NCBI GenBank assembly: GCA_963669285.2
Contig: CAXXSI010000028.1
Coordinates: 1-64,000 of the forward strand
DNA from: JAWKWH01 sp963669285
Lineage (GTDB): Bacteria > Pseudomonadota > Alphaproteobacteria > Rhizobiales > Rhizobiaceae
Length of the DNA stretch: 64,000 bases
Direction of reading: 5' to 3'
The position numbers and the translations under genes were made by a program. The notes beneath the pieces were generated by a model. The model was not told the origin of the DNA. It made no database searches and saw only the letters and a list, made by a program, of their open reading frames with translations. Below are positions 16,727-26,829 of this stretch, piece by piece (position 1 is the stretch's first letter; every line of letters starts with the position of its first letter).

Positions 16727-17920
16727 ATGCGTTCCATCGTCCCGTTATTTTTGATCGCGGCAGGCGCGTTGCTGTTATTTGCCGCGCAGTCCATTGCTGC
16801 CGATTCTAAAACCGCAGCCATTGTCGAACAGCCCGCGCCGGCTATTCGCGTCGTTGCCGCCGAGCGCCGGGAACTCGTCGAATATCTCCACGTTAACGGC
16901 ACCGTACTGGCGCGTCAGGAAGCCATCGTCAGTACCGATCTGAATGGATTGACCGTGATGACGCTGCAATCTGACCGCGGCGACCGCATTGAAAAGGGCC
17001 AGGTTCTGGCAACGCTCGACCGTACGCCGCTGGAAGTGCAGGCCGCCCAGATCGCCGCAAACCGGGCTCAGGCCCAGGCAGGTGTCGCGCAGGCGCAGTC
17101 ACAAATTGCCGATGCCGAGATTGCGGTCAGGCAGGCGTTTGAGACCTGGGAACGGGTGCAGGCGCTGAAGAAGAAGGGGCATGCAACACAGGCCCAGTTG
17201 GACAACGCCGTTAACGCGCATGATAGCGCCAAGGCGCGGCTCAATACCGCCCATATGGCGTTGAAATCGGCCGAAGCGCAGATCGGCGTGGTCGATGCGC
17301 AGATGCGCGATATCGAGGTGAAACTGGCAAAGACCGAGATCAAGGCGCCGGCCGCCGGGGTGATTCTGGCGCGCAACGCGACACTCGGCGGCGTCGTCTC
17401 CGCTCAAAGCGGTGCGCTGTTCCGGATTACCATCGACAATGATCTGGAACTTGCCGCCGATGTCGCCGAGACATCTTTGCCGCGTTTGGCCGAAGGCCTG
17501 TCCGTCGACGTTGTTGTTGCCGGCGCGCAAATGCCTCTCATGGGAGAAATCCGTCTAATCGCTCCGGAAGTCGATCAACGCACAAGGCTTGGTCGCGTCC
17601 GCATCAAACTGCCAGAAGACGACAATGTGCGCGTTGGAAATTTCGCATCCGGTAAAGTCGAGATATCGCGAACCGATGGCGTTGCCGTCCCGGCAAGTGC
17701 GGTGGTCTATCGCGGTCCTGATGCGTTCCTGCAAAAGGTTGAAAACGATGTCGTCTCCACGGTTCCCGTCAAGCTTGGCGCGCGCACCCAGGGTTATGTC
17801 CAGGTGATCGAGGGCATTTCGGCGGGCGATGAGGTGGTTCACCGTGCCGGCACGTTCGTTGCCGACGGCGACCGGGTGCTGGCCGTGCGCGAAGAGAAAA
17901 CCGGAGCGCTCGGTCAATGA
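16727..17920 (+). CDS. RND efflux periplasmic adaptor (membrane fusion) protein
   Basis: A 397-residue protein from ATG 16727 with an N-terminal hydrophobic signal (MRSIVPLFLIAAGALLLFAA). A lipoyl half (DRGDRIEKGQVLATLDRTPLE) is followed by a long coiled-coil hairpin (about 110-200, rich in AQAQ and ALKSAEAQI), the second lipoyl half (TEIKAPAAGVILARNATLG) and beta-barrel and membrane-proximal domains. This is the HlyD/AcrA order. It links the inner-membrane RND pump to an outer-membrane channel that is not encoded here. Its stop overlaps the pump start (ATGA), so translation is coupled. Confidence 0.92.
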   Translation: MRSIVPLFLIAAGALLLFAAQSIAADSKTAAIVEQPAPAIRVVAAERRELVEYLHVNGTVLARQEAIVSTDLNGLTVMTLQSDRGDRIEKGQVLATLDRTPLEVQAAQIAANRAQAQAGVAQAQSQIADAEIAVRQAFETWERVQALKKKGHATQAQLDNAVNAHDSAKARLNTAHMALKSAEAQIGVVDAQMRDIEVKLAKTEIKAPAAGVILARNATLGGVVSAQSGALFRITIDNDLELAADVAETSLPRLAEGLSVDVVVAGAQMPLMGEIRLIAPEVDQRTRLGRVRIKLPEDDNVRVGNFASGKVEISRTDGVAVPASAVVYRGPDAFLQKVENDVVSTVPVKLGARTQGYVQVIEGISAGDEVVHRAGTFVADGDRVLAVREEKTGALGQ

Positions 17921-20900
17921 ACTGGAACATTTCTGCCTGGTCGATCCGCAATCCGGTCGCGCCGATACTGTTGTTCATTGTGCTGCTCGTCCTTGGCGCG
18001 ATGAGTTTTTCGACGCTGCCGGTCACGCGCTTTCCCAACATCGATGTCCCCATCGTTGCCGTGACAGTGACTGATCCCGGCGTTGCGCCGTCCGAACTCG
18101 AAACGCAGATCGCCAAACGCATTGAGGATGCGGTCGCCAATGTCACAGGTGTCAAGAATGTCACGACAAACCTGACCGAAGGCACCTCGACGACAATCAT
18201 AGAATTCCGGCTTGAAGTTGAAACGCAGATCGCCGTCAACGACGTCAAGGATGCGGTCGAGCGCATCCGCTCTGACCTGCCGGCAACCGCCAATGAACCG
18301 TTGATCAACCGCATCGACGTCGAGGGCCAGGCGATCCTGACCTATGCGGTCTCGGCGCCTGCAATGACGCTTGAACAGCTGTCCTGGTATGTCGATGACG
18401 TGGTCATCCGCAAACTGCAGGGATTGAAGGGCGTCGCCCGGGTCGACCGCTACGGTGGTGTCGACCGCGAAATCCAGGTCGAACTTGATCCCGGCCGGCT
18501 GAACGCGCTCGGCGTATCCGCCGGCGATGTCAACCGGGCGCTGCGGGCGGCAAACGTCGATCTGACCGGTGGCGGCAGCGATATCGGCAATCGGGCCCAG
18601 TCGATCCGCACCCTGGGTCAGGCCGGAACCGTGGAGGATTTACGCGCTCTCGAAATCCCGCTCGGCGGAAGCCGCACTGTGGTTATGGCCGATATTGCGA
18701 CGGTAACCGACACCTTTGCCGAACCGCGCTCCTTTGCCCGCGTCAATGACAAGACCGTTGTGTCTTTTGGTATTTTCCGGGGCAAGGGCCAGAGCGATGT
18801 TGATGTCAACGCCAGAGTTCTGGAGGCAATAAGCCAGCTTCGGTCCGACCGGCCGGACGTTGCAATCAACCTGGTCGACAATTCGGTCGAGTATACGGTC
18901 GGCAACTACGATTCAGCGATGACGACGCTTTATGAGGGCGCCGGACTGGCCATCCTCGTCGTGCTGCTGTTCCTGCGCGATTTCCGGGCCACCATCGTCA
19001 CCGCAATTGCCTTGCCGCTGTCGATCATCCCGGCATTCTGGGTGCTCGACCTGATGGGCTTTTCGCTCAATCTGGTAAGCCTGCTCGGCATTACCCTGGT
19101 CACGGGCATTCTCGTCGATGATGCGATCGTTGAGATCGAGAACATCGTCCGCCACATCAAGATGGGCAAGTCGCCCTATCGCGCCGCCCTCGAGGCGGCC
19201 GACGAGATCGGTCTTGCGGTGATCGCGATTTCTTTCACCATCATCGCGGTGTTTGCGCCGGTCAGTTTCATGGGCGGCATCGCCGGCCAGTACTTCAAGC
19301 AATTCGGCCTGACGGTCGCCGTCGCGGTGTTCTTCTCGCTGCTCGTCGCGCGCCTCATAACGCCGATGATGGCAGCCTATTTCATGCGCAATCACGGCCA
19401 TCCGGAACCCAAGGACGGCATTCTCATGCGGTTCTACACCTGGTTCCTGGCGGTTACCCTGCGCTTCCGCTGGCTGACGATGATTGCCGGTGTCGCGTTC
19501 TTTTCCGGTGCCATCTACGCGACCGGATTTTTGCCGTCGGGTTTTGTGCCAAAGCAGGATGCCAGCCGTATTGTGTTCTCGCTTGAATTGCCGCCGGGCA
19601 GTCGCCTGGAGGACACCCGCAAGGTCACAGACCGGGCCACAAATTTGATGCTCGAAGTGCCTCAGGTCGAAAGCGTCTATGTGATCGGCGGATCGAACCC
19701 ATTGGGCACACTTGAAGTGCGCCGCGCAACGATGGTTGCCGACCTGCAGCACAAGTCCGAGCGTGAGATTTCCCAGTTCGAACTGGAATCGGTTCTGCTC
19801 GACAAGCTGGATGCAGTTCCGGATTTGCGCGCCTACTTCGTCAATGACCGCGGCGTGCGCGAACTAGAAATCGGTGTGATGGGAACGGATGGTGCGGCGC
19901 TTGATCGCGAAGCGCGCAAGATCCAGTCCGCCATGGCCGCGACCGGCAAATTCCGCGCGATTACGTCCAATGCGGCGCTCGATCGGCCGGAGGTCGTCGT
20001 CACGCCTCACATGGACCGTCTGGCCGAATTGGGCCTGTCGACGGCGGCCATCTCGGAGACGCTGCGTATCGCCACCATTGGTGACATTGATGCCAATCTG
20101 GCGAAATACACCATCGGCGACCGGCAGATTCCGATCCGCGTACAACTGGCCGAGGCCGCCCGCGACGACATCGACGTGATCCGCACTTTGCCGGTTCCCG
20201 CACCGTCGGGCGTCGTCGTGCCGTTGTCGTCGATCGCCGACATCACCTTCAGTCAGGGTCCGTCGTCGATCCAGCGCTTCAACCGCCAGCGCCGCGTCGT
20301 GATCGGCGCCGACATGGCCAATGGCGCCGAGATCGGCGAAGGTCTGGCGCTGATCAAGGGATTGCCGGAAGTCACCGGACTTCCCGCCGGATTTTTTATT
20401 CAGGAGACCGGCGACGCCGAGGTCATGGGTGAGGTGTTCACCTCGTTTCGTGACGCCATGATCACTGGTTTGATGCTGGTATTCGTCGTCTTGATCCTGC
20501 TGTTCGGCTCGGTGTTTCACACCCTGACCATCCTGATGTCGCTGCCGCTTTCGATTGGCGGTGTGGTTGCCGGGCTGTGGCTGACAAACTCGGCGATCTC
20601 GATGCCTGTGGTAATTGGAATCCTGATGCTGATGGGTATTGTGACCAAGAACGCCATCATGCTGATCGATTTTGCCATTGAAGAGGTCAAACGCGGCGTA
20701 TCGCGCAAGGAAGCGATTATCGACGCAGGCCGCAAGCGGGCGCGCCCCATCGTTATGACGACAATTGCCATGTCGGCCGGCATGGTGCCGGCATCGCTGG
20801 CGCTGGGCGATGGCGGCGAGTTCCGTGCGCCAATGGCCATTGCCGTGATCGGCGGCCTGCTGGTTTCCACCGTTCTGTCGCTGGTCTTCGTGCCGTCGAT

Positions 20901-21063
20901 CTACACGATGATGGACGATCTCGGCATCCTGATCGCCCGCCTGTTCGGATGGCTGGTCAAACCCAATCCGGTCGATGAACCGACCAGCGGTGATCTGGCG
21001 CTGCCTGAAAACGTGCACAAGCTGGAAGAAAAGCGCGCGCCGGTCCAGATCGCTGCCGAGTAA
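17917..21063 (+). CDS. RND-family efflux permease
   Basis: A 1048-residue inner-membrane pump of the AcrB/HAE1 family. Twelve membrane segments and two large periplasmic loops are evident. The TM4 proton-relay aspartates are in GILVDDAIVEIENIVR, and the TM10 lysine region is MGIVTKNAIMLIDFAIEE. The N-terminal start NWNISAWSIRNPVAPILL is typical of the AcrB-like clade common in alphaproteobacteria. It uses proton motive force to export drugs or other amphiphiles with the adaptor encoded just upstream. No outer-membrane factor follows, so a shared TolC is assumed. Confidence 0.93.
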   Translation: MNWNISAWSIRNPVAPILLFIVLLVLGAMSFSTLPVTRFPNIDVPIVAVTVTDPGVAPSELETQIAKRIEDAVANVTGVKNVTTNLTEGTSTTIIEFRLEVETQIAVNDVKDAVERIRSDLPATANEPLINRIDVEGQAILTYAVSAPAMTLEQLSWYVDDVVIRKLQGLKGVARVDRYGGVDREIQVELDPGRLNALGVSAGDVNRALRAANVDLTGGGSDIGNRAQSIRTLGQAGTVEDLRALEIPLGGSRTVVMADIATVTDTFAEPRSFARVNDKTVVSFGIFRGKGQSDVDVNARVLEAISQLRSDRPDVAINLVDNSVEYTVGNYDSAMTTLYEGAGLAILVVLLFLRDFRATIVTAIALPLSIIPAFWVLDLMGFSLNLVSLLGITLVTGILVDDAIVEIENIVRHIKMGKSPYRAALEAADEIGLAVIAISFTIIAVFAPVSFMGGIAGQYFKQFGLTVAVAVFFSLLVARLITPMMAAYFMRNHGHPEPKDGILMRFYTWFLAVTLRFRWLTMIAGVAFFSGAIYATGFLPSGFVPKQDASRIVFSLELPPGSRLEDTRKVTDRATNLMLEVPQVESVYVIGGSNPLGTLEVRRATMVADLQHKSEREISQFELESVLLDKLDAVPDLRAYFVNDRGVRELEIGVMGTDGAALDREARKIQSAMAATGKFRAITSNAALDRPEVVVTPHMDRLAELGLSTAAISETLRIATIGDIDANLAKYTIGDRQIPIRVQLAEAARDDIDVIRTLPVPAPSGVVVPLSSIADITFSQGPSSIQRFNRQRRVVIGADMANGAEIGEGLALIKGLPEVTGLPAGFFIQETGDAEVMGEVFTSFRDAMITGLMLVFVVLILLFGSVFHTLTILMSLPLSIGGVVAGLWLTNSAISMPVVIGILMLMGIVTKNAIMLIDFAIEEVKRGVSRKEAIIDAGRKRARPIVMTTIAMSAGMVPASLALGDGGEFRAPMAIAVIGGLLVSTVLSLVFVPSIYTMMDDLGILIARLFGWLVKPNPVDEPTSGDLALPENVHKLEEKRAPVQIAAE

Positions 21064-21096
21064 GGTCGGCTCTTGATGCGATAAGCCGTTGCGACC

Positions 21097-21474
21097 TAGA
21101 GCCGTTCATCTTTAGATGGAAGCAGTTTGATGGAATGGATTTTCTGTCTCAGCGAGGAAAACACCGCAAGTGCGATATGCATATCGTGCGAGGATTTTGA
21201 CGGTGAGGTGTGGTTTATCGGGCTTGCCCGACGGAACGTCCGGTGGACGTTTCGCCAGCCGAACGCCCGAAGGGCCGAGGCGGAAAAGACATCCAAGCCG
21301 AACAGGAGAAAACACTGATTTGTCAAAGAAACCACAATCGTTTCAACTTGCTCTTTCGCGTTCTGGACGTTGTCGCGCAAGGCTAGCGGTGCTTGCACCG
21401 CGTCGCATTGCGCTCCTCGCCAGACCACGAATTAGCGGCGTTTAAACGATTCCATCTAAAGATGAACGGCTCTA
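21097..21474. repeat. MITE-like element, family A copy 1 (378 bp)
   Basis: Its ends are perfect 25-bp inverted repeats: 21097-21121 begins TAGAGCCGTTCATC and is the exact complement of 21450-21474. The interior has a 14-bp palindrome CGATATGCATATCG (21173-21186) and the block GGTGCTTGCACCGCGTCGC near 21389, both shared with copy 2. It lies between the RND pump and the acyl-CoA ligase. No protein is encoded. Confidence 0.82.
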
Positions 21475-21510
21475 AAGTCGCCGTCCGAACATGCCGCTCG
21501 GGGATGGCCG

Positions 21511-23136
21511 ATGTATCAGTTGCAGTTGACCGAATCTCTGGTTGAAGCCCAGGAAGACGAAATCGTCCTGCCGACGACCGTGGGCGGGGTGTTGCGGGAA
21601 GCCGCCGGCAGTTATCCCGATTCACCCGCACTGATCGAGGTCACCGAGGACGGTCGCGCGGCGCGCAGCTGGACATACGCACAACTGCTTGCCGACAGCG
21701 AGAAACTGGCCACCGCACTTTCGACACGGTTTCGACCCGGCGAGCGGATCACGGTGTGGGCGCCGAATACGCCGGAATGGCTGCTGGTCGAATATGCCTG
21801 CGCGCTTGCCGGGCTGGTGCTGGTTACCGCCAATCCGGCCTATCAGGCCAAGGAACTGCGCTACGTGCTCGAGCAATCCGGTTCGGTGGCGCTGTTTTCG
21901 GTGGCCGGCTACCGCGGCAATCCAATGGCCGAGATCGGGGCAAAGGCCTGCGCCGGTATCGACGCCATTCGCGAGATCGTCGATCTGGACGACCATGCCG
22001 CCCTCTACCGTATCGGCGAAGGCAGACCGCAACTCCCCGACGTCGCGCCTGATGATGCCGCACAGATCCAGTACACCTCCGGCACCACCGGATTTCCCAA
22101 GGGAGCGGTCCTGCACCATGCGGGCCTGACCAACAATGCCCGTCTGGTTGCAGAGCGCGCCGGGCTGGGGCAGGACACCGTCTACGCCAACTACATGCCA
22201 ATGTTCCACACCAGCGGCTGTGGCCTGATCGCGCTGGGATGCGTGCAGATCGCCTGCCGCATGCTCATCGTCAAGGTGTTTGACCCGGCCGCCATTCTCC
22301 TGCTGATCGAGAGCCAGCGGGTGACCGCTTTTGTCGGCGTGCCGACGATGATGGTGGCCATGCTGGAAGCGCTCGAGCAGCAGCCGCGCGATGTTTCTTC
22401 CATCAAAATGGCGATTTCCGGCGGATCGGTCGTCGCGCCGGAGCTCGTGCGCCGGGTCTGCAGGACGTTCGGTTGCCGCTTCGAAATCGTCTATGGCCAA
22501 ACCGAGACCTCGCCAGTGCTCACCCAACACTGGCGTGACGATGACCTCGACGATATCTGCAATACGGTCGGCCAACCGCTGCCGCAAACGGCCATCTCGA
22601 TCCGCAGCGTTGAGGAAAACAAGGTCGTACCGATCGATACGGTCGGCGAGATATGCACCCGCGGCTACGGCAATATGATAGGCTACAATGCCAACCGCCA
22701 AGCCACCGACGACACCATCGACGCTGACGGCTGGCTGCATACCGGCGATCTCGGCGCCATGGATTCGCGCGGCTATGTTCGCATCACCGGACGGGTCAAG
22801 GAAATGATCATTCGCGGTGGTGAGAACCTGTTTCCCGCCGAGATCGAAAACATCTTGCTTGAGCACCCCGCGGTGGCAGAAGTCGCGGTTGTTGGACTGC
22901 CGGATGAAAGATGGGGCGAGATCGTCGCCTGTTTCGTGCGTCCCGAGAGCGGCAACGAGGTCGATCCGCAGGCGCTTCGAAGCCACTGCCGCCGGCACCT
23001 GGCACCGCAGAAGACGCCGAGCGTCTGGTTTCGCGTCGATTCCTATCCGCTGACCGGATCGGGCAAGATTCAGCGTTTCGCGCTTCGCGACGGTTATCTG
23101 GCCGGCGAATACCGGCCATTGGAGCAAACAGCTTGA
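21511..23136 (+). CDS. AMP-binding acyl-CoA ligase
   Basis: A 541-residue ANL-superfamily enzyme. The AMP-binding P-loop is YTSGTTGFPKGAVL (about 190-203), with YGQTETSP at the A5 motif and WLHTGDLGAMDSRGYVRITGR at the A8 hinge. The C-terminal catalytic lysine lies in PLTGSGKIQRF. It activates a carboxylic acid as acyl-AMP and transfers it to CoA. Similarity to FadD-type medium- or long-chain ligases is strong but chain length cannot be judged. The gene starts 36 bases after a family A repeat and has no obvious operon partner. Confidence 0.92.
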   Translation: MYQLQLTESLVEAQEDEIVLPTTVGGVLREAAGSYPDSPALIEVTEDGRAARSWTYAQLLADSEKLATALSTRFRPGERITVWAPNTPEWLLVEYACALAGLVLVTANPAYQAKELRYVLEQSGSVALFSVAGYRGNPMAEIGAKACAGIDAIREIVDLDDHAALYRIGEGRPQLPDVAPDDAAQIQYTSGTTGFPKGAVLHHAGLTNNARLVAERAGLGQDTVYANYMPMFHTSGCGLIALGCVQIACRMLIVKVFDPAAILLLIESQRVTAFVGVPTMMVAMLEALEQQPRDVSSIKMAISGGSVVAPELVRRVCRTFGCRFEIVYGQTETSPVLTQHWRDDDLDDICNTVGQPLPQTAISIRSVEENKVVPIDTVGEICTRGYGNMIGYNANRQATDDTIDADGWLHTGDLGAMDSRGYVRITGRVKEMIIRGGENLFPAEIENILLEHPAVAEVAVVGLPDERWGEIVACFVRPESGNEVDPQALRSHCRRHLAPQKTPSVWFRVDSYPLTGSGKIQRFALRDGYLAGEYRPLEQTA

Positions 23137-23152
23137 TCTGCCGGTAAATCGA

Positions 23153-24052
23153 TCAGGTCGGGTGGCGCAGGGTCAGCACGCTCCGTCGTTTTCGTCCGGC
23201 ATGCAACTGCCACAGCGAATGGGCGATGAGGGTCACGATCAGGATCGCTCCGCCGATGGCACTCTGCCGGCTCGGCACCTCGGCGAAGATCATCCACACC
23301 CAAATGGGTGCGAGCACGGTTTCCAACAGATAGAACATCGCCACTTCGGCGCCGGGAATATACTTCGGCGCTGCCGCAAGGCCGAAAAACGATATCGGGA
23401 TGATGATCATGCCATTGATTAGCAGCCACATCGGCTGTTCAACGCTGTAACCCTGCTGGGCGACAACGACTGCTGCAAGCAGTGCCGGAGCTGCGGCGCC
23501 GACAAGCGGGGTGAACCCCATGTCCTTGCCGCTGGCCCGTGTGACGACGATGGCCGCGGCGATGCCCAGCCCGGACAGCAAAGACATCATGTCGCCGAGA
23601 AAGTGACCGGCGCCGAGACCTTCTTGAACGATCACCAATACCCCTCCTGCCATCAGGACCATGGCGGCTAGCGTCACCGGCCTTGGCCGCTCACCGAGGA
23701 ACATCCACGACAGAAGCGCGGCGAACATCGGGTTGAACGCCAGAATGAAAACCAGATTGGCGGTCGTCGTGTTGAACACGGCGATCATGAAGGTGATGGT
23801 GCTGAGACCGTAAAGCGCGGTCACCACCCAGCCGGCCACCCCGGGTATGATTTTGGGCGGCTTTCGGCCGGCGAGCCGCATGGCCACGACGAACAACACC
23901 ACGGTTGCCACGACGATAAGGCTGCGGGTCAGCATCACGGACCAGGTTTCGCCGTCAGCAAGACGCAAAAACGGGATGTCCGCAGTCAGGGCAAGTCCGC
24001 CGGTTGCCGCAAGCAGCAAACCTCTCACGTGATCAGGAAGATGGGCGAACAA
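23153..24052 (-). CDS. EamA/DMT-superfamily transporter
   Basis: A 299-residue protein with about ten membrane segments in two EamA repeats. The start is TTG 24052, since GGAGG stands five bases upstream; GTG 24028 is a weaker alternative. Segments such as SLIVVATVVLFVVAMRLAG and AEVAMFYLLETVLAPIWVWMIF (the conserved second-repeat motif) fit an inner-membrane metabolite exporter. It lies 42 bases downstream of bpt on the same strand. Substrate unknown. Confidence 0.87.
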   Translation of the reverse strand: MFAHLPDHVRGLLLAATGGLALTADIPFLRLADGETWSVMLTRSLIVVATVVLFVVAMRLAGRKPPKIIPGVAGWVVTALYGLSTITFMIAVFNTTTANLVFILAFNPMFAALLSWMFLGERPRPVTLAAMVLMAGGVLVIVQEGLGAGHFLGDMMSLLSGLGIAAAIVVTRASGKDMGFTPLVGAAAPALLAAVVVAQQGYSVEQPMWLLINGMIIIPISFFGLAAAPKYIPGAEVAMFYLLETVLAPIWVWMIFAEVPSRQSAIGGAILIVTLIAHSLWQLHAGRKRRSVLTLRHPT

Positions 24053-24094
24053 GCAAACCTCCGAGAAGGGGAACGGCGATCCTGGACGGATTGC

Positions 24095-24850
24095 TCAATC
24101 GTCGCCCTGATAGACTTCCCAGCCATTCTGTCCGAGATGTTCCTGTGGCCGGAAACGTGCCTTGTAGGCCATCTTGCGCGATCCGGCGACCCAGTATCCA
24201 AGATAGACATAGGCCAAACCCGTCGCCCGGGTACGCTCGATATGGTCGAGGATCATATACGTTCCAAGCGAACGATCCTCCAGATCCGGCCTGAAGTAGG
24301 AGTAGACCATCGAGTAACCGTCAGCCATTTGATCGGACAGTGCCACAGCGATCAGGTCGCCCTCACCGTGCCCGGTGATAAACGAATCGGGGCCGCGCTT
24401 TCTGTATTCGATGATCTTGGTGTCGACATGCGTGTCCTCGACCATCATCGCGTAGTCGAGCACGGTCATGTCGGACATGCCGCCGCGGCGGTGGCGCGCA
24501 TCGAGATAGGATCGAAACAGCGAGTACTGTTCCGTTGTCGGCTGAGCCGTCACTTCGGCGCCGATGATATCCTGATTGCGCTGCTGCACCCGTTTCATGT
24601 TCCGGGTCGGTTTGAATTCCTGCGCGCGAATACGCACTGAAACGCAGGCGCGGCAATTCTCGCAGGCCGGCCGATAGGCGATGTTTTGTGACCGGCGAAA
24701 TCCGCCCTGGGTCAAAAGGTCGTTGATGCCGGGAGCCTTGTCGCCAACAAGATGCGTAAACACCTTCCGCTCCAACTGGCCTTCGATATAGGGACACGGA
24801 GAAGGCGCGGTCAGAAAAAACTGCGGTGACTGTGGTGTATGGTGAGTCAT
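24095..24850 (-). CDS. bpt: aspartate/glutamate leucyltransferase
   Basis: A 251-residue protein with the ATE/Bpt signature. The N-terminal CPYIEGQLERKVFTHLVG is followed by a double-Cys block PACENCRACVSVRI, FKPTRNMKR and, near the C-terminus, YVYLGYWVAGSRKMAYK. Bpt transfers leucine from Leu-tRNA to the N-terminal Asp or Glu of proteins, marking them for ClpS-ClpAP degradation. The four-cysteine cluster probably binds a cofactor or metal. Length and motifs are complete. It is followed by an EamA gene. Confidence 0.93.
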   Translation of the reverse strand: MTHHTPQSPQFFLTAPSPCPYIEGQLERKVFTHLVGDKAPGINDLLTQGGFRRSQNIAYRPACENCRACVSVRIRAQEFKPTRNMKRVQQRNQDIIGAEVTAQPTTEQYSLFRSYLDARHRRGGMSDMTVLDYAMMVEDTHVDTKIIEYRKRGPDSFITGHGEGDLIAVALSDQMADGYSMVYSYFRPDLEDRSLGTYMILDHIERTRATGLAYVYLGYWVAGSRKMAYKARFRPQEHLGQNGWEVYQGDD

Positions 24851-24889
24851 TTCAGCGGTTTGCCCGTTCCCTGTGGCGCAATCTGACAG

Positions 24890-26701
24890 CTACAAACCAT
24901 AATACCATGGCCCGACAATGGAAAAGGTCAACCAAATAATCACAACTAACGGAGCACCGGCCTTCATATAGTCCGAGAAGCGATAGTTGCCCGGGCCCAT
25001 CACCAGCAAGTTCGTTTGGTATCCCATCGGCGTGGCAAAGGAGGAATTTGCCGCGAAAATGACCGCAGCGACGAAGGCTTCGGGCGGAACGTTGATCGCA
25101 TTGGCGATGCCAATGCCGATCGGTGTGAACAACACCGCCGCTGCATTGTTGGACAGGAAATTGGTCATGACCGCGATTGCCGCGAAAAATCCGGACAGCA
25201 ATATCGCCGGGCCGTATCCCTCGAACATGCGCACCACCGATTCGGCCGCCAGCATGGCGCCACCGGTTTTTTCAAGCGCGATTGCCGCGGCAATGGATGC
25301 GCCGACCAGGACAAAGACCTGCCGATCGAAGGCGCGGGCTGCCTGTTGAATGGTCAGGCACCCGGTCGCGATCATGGCGAACGCGCCGATGATTGCTGCA
25401 GCGGCGATGGGAATGATGCCGCTCGCCGCGCACAGAACGATGGTCGCAAATATCAATATGGCCAGACCCGCCTTGCGCTTCTGCGGCACTGCTTCTGCCG
25501 ACCATTCCAGCAATAGCAGATCGTGTTTGGCCTTCATGTTTTGCAGCGCTGCATCCGTGCCGCCGACCAGGAGCGTGTCTCCCGGCTCCAACCGGATTTC
25601 GGGGAAGGGGATGCGGTTCATTCGGTTCTTGCGCTGCACGGCGATCATGTCGACGCCGTAAATCGTTTCGATACCGGCATTGCGGATCGTGCGACCCGAA
25701 TGACGTGAGCCGGGCGCGACCACCGCTTCGGCGACCTGGTATCCGGCGATTGGCGGATTGCTTTTGCCTGCCGTGTCATTTCCGCTGCCAGGGCCTGCCG
25801 ATCCGCCCGCCAACGCACGGGTCAGCGCCTGCCTTGTCGCTGAAACGACCAGCTTGTCTCCGTCCGATAAAACCACGTCTTCAAACGGCGGATAGATGCT
25901 CGTGTCGCGCCGCAGCACAAGGCGCGGCATGAGGTCTTCCAGCTGTGCAAAAAATCCGGCACGCGATTCCAGCCCTTCGAACGGGTGACCCTGCACAATG
26001 TTTATTTCGCCGATGAACTGCGCCCCGGTCCGTCGCCCTGATTCGCCGGTATTGTCGGTTCTGCGGCGGAAAATCGCCGGCAGAACGAGGAACACATAGA
26101 TGGAGCCGACGGCCGCCAAAATCAGGCCCGGGACGGTGATGTCGAAGAAACCGATATCAACACCGGCGTCCCTGGCGACCCCGGCGGCCAGAAGATTGGT
26201 CGAAGAACCGATCAGCGTTGTCATCCCGCCCAGGATCGACAGGTAGGACAGCGGTAGAAGCGCGCTCGCAACCGCCAGGTTTCTCTGGGCTGCGAGCAGC
26301 GATATCACCGGGATGAAAATGACGACGACCGGCGTATTGTTCAGCACGGCGCTGAGTGCGGCGGCGACGATCAGGGTGATTGCTATCGATAGATAGCCTG
26401 ATGATCCACCGATCTTGGAGATGGTGCGCGAAACCCCCTCCATGGCATCCGTGGCGAACAGGCCCTGGCCGACGATCAGCAGCGCAAGCACGGTCGCCAG
26501 AGCCGGGCTGGCAAAGCCCATCAGCAGTTCGTCGGGCAATATCTCGCCGGATCCGTTTGAATACGGGAACAGGGAAAACAAGGCCAGCAGCGCTGCGAGG
26601 CTGCTGAGCGCCACCAACTCCAGCGGATATCGCTCGCTGGCATAGGCCAGCACCGTGATCGCGATGATCAGATATGTGGCCCAGATGTGGAATTGGTCCA
26701 T
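24890..26701 (-). CDS. SLC13-family permease with TrkA-C domains
   Basis: A 603-residue membrane protein from ATG 26701. The first transport half has LNNTPVVVIFIPVISLL and GSSTNLLAAGVARDAG. Two RCK_C-like cytoplasmic modules lie at about 215-385 (QGHPFEGLESR; APGSRHSGRTIRNAG). The second half has FLSNNAAAVLFTPIGIGIA and FATPMGYQTNLLVMGPGNY. The SNT/NNT loops and this order define the SLC13/DASS family with TrkA-C insertion. It should be an ion-coupled anion importer. It is divergent in sequence from the one at 3938-5821. Confidence 0.88.
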   Translation of the reverse strand: MDQFHIWATYLIIAITVLAYASERYPLELVALSSLAALLALFSLFPYSNGSGEILPDELLMGFASPALATVLALLIVGQGLFATDAMEGVSRTISKIGGSSGYLSIAITLIVAAALSAVLNNTPVVVIFIPVISLLAAQRNLAVASALLPLSYLSILGGMTTLIGSSTNLLAAGVARDAGVDIGFFDITVPGLILAAVGSIYVFLVLPAIFRRRTDNTGESGRRTGAQFIGEINIVQGHPFEGLESRAGFFAQLEDLMPRLVLRRDTSIYPPFEDVVLSDGDKLVVSATRQALTRALAGGSAGPGSGNDTAGKSNPPIAGYQVAEAVVAPGSRHSGRTIRNAGIETIYGVDMIAVQRKNRMNRIPFPEIRLEPGDTLLVGGTDAALQNMKAKHDLLLLEWSAEAVPQKRKAGLAILIFATIVLCAASGIIPIAAAAIIGAFAMIATGCLTIQQAARAFDRQVFVLVGASIAAAIALEKTGGAMLAAESVVRMFEGYGPAILLSGFFAAIAVMTNFLSNNAAAVLFTPIGIGIANAINVPPEAFVAAVIFAANSSFATPMGYQTNLLVMGPGNYRFSDYMKAGAPLVVIIWLTFSIVGPWYYGL

Positions 26702-26829
26702 ATATGCTCCGGCGATTGATCCAGAGCATGATATGCCGATGACGTTGCGGTTAGAAGACCACTATTGGTCCATCGGGATCAGAGAGTGGAAAATAACCAC
26801 TCCGCTGAGCGTTGTGACCGAAAAAATTC

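Noticed and set aside
19864..21018. Long leftward frame of 384 codons
   Set aside because: Mirror of the RND pump's codon bias; Asp/His/Gln-rich with no domain.
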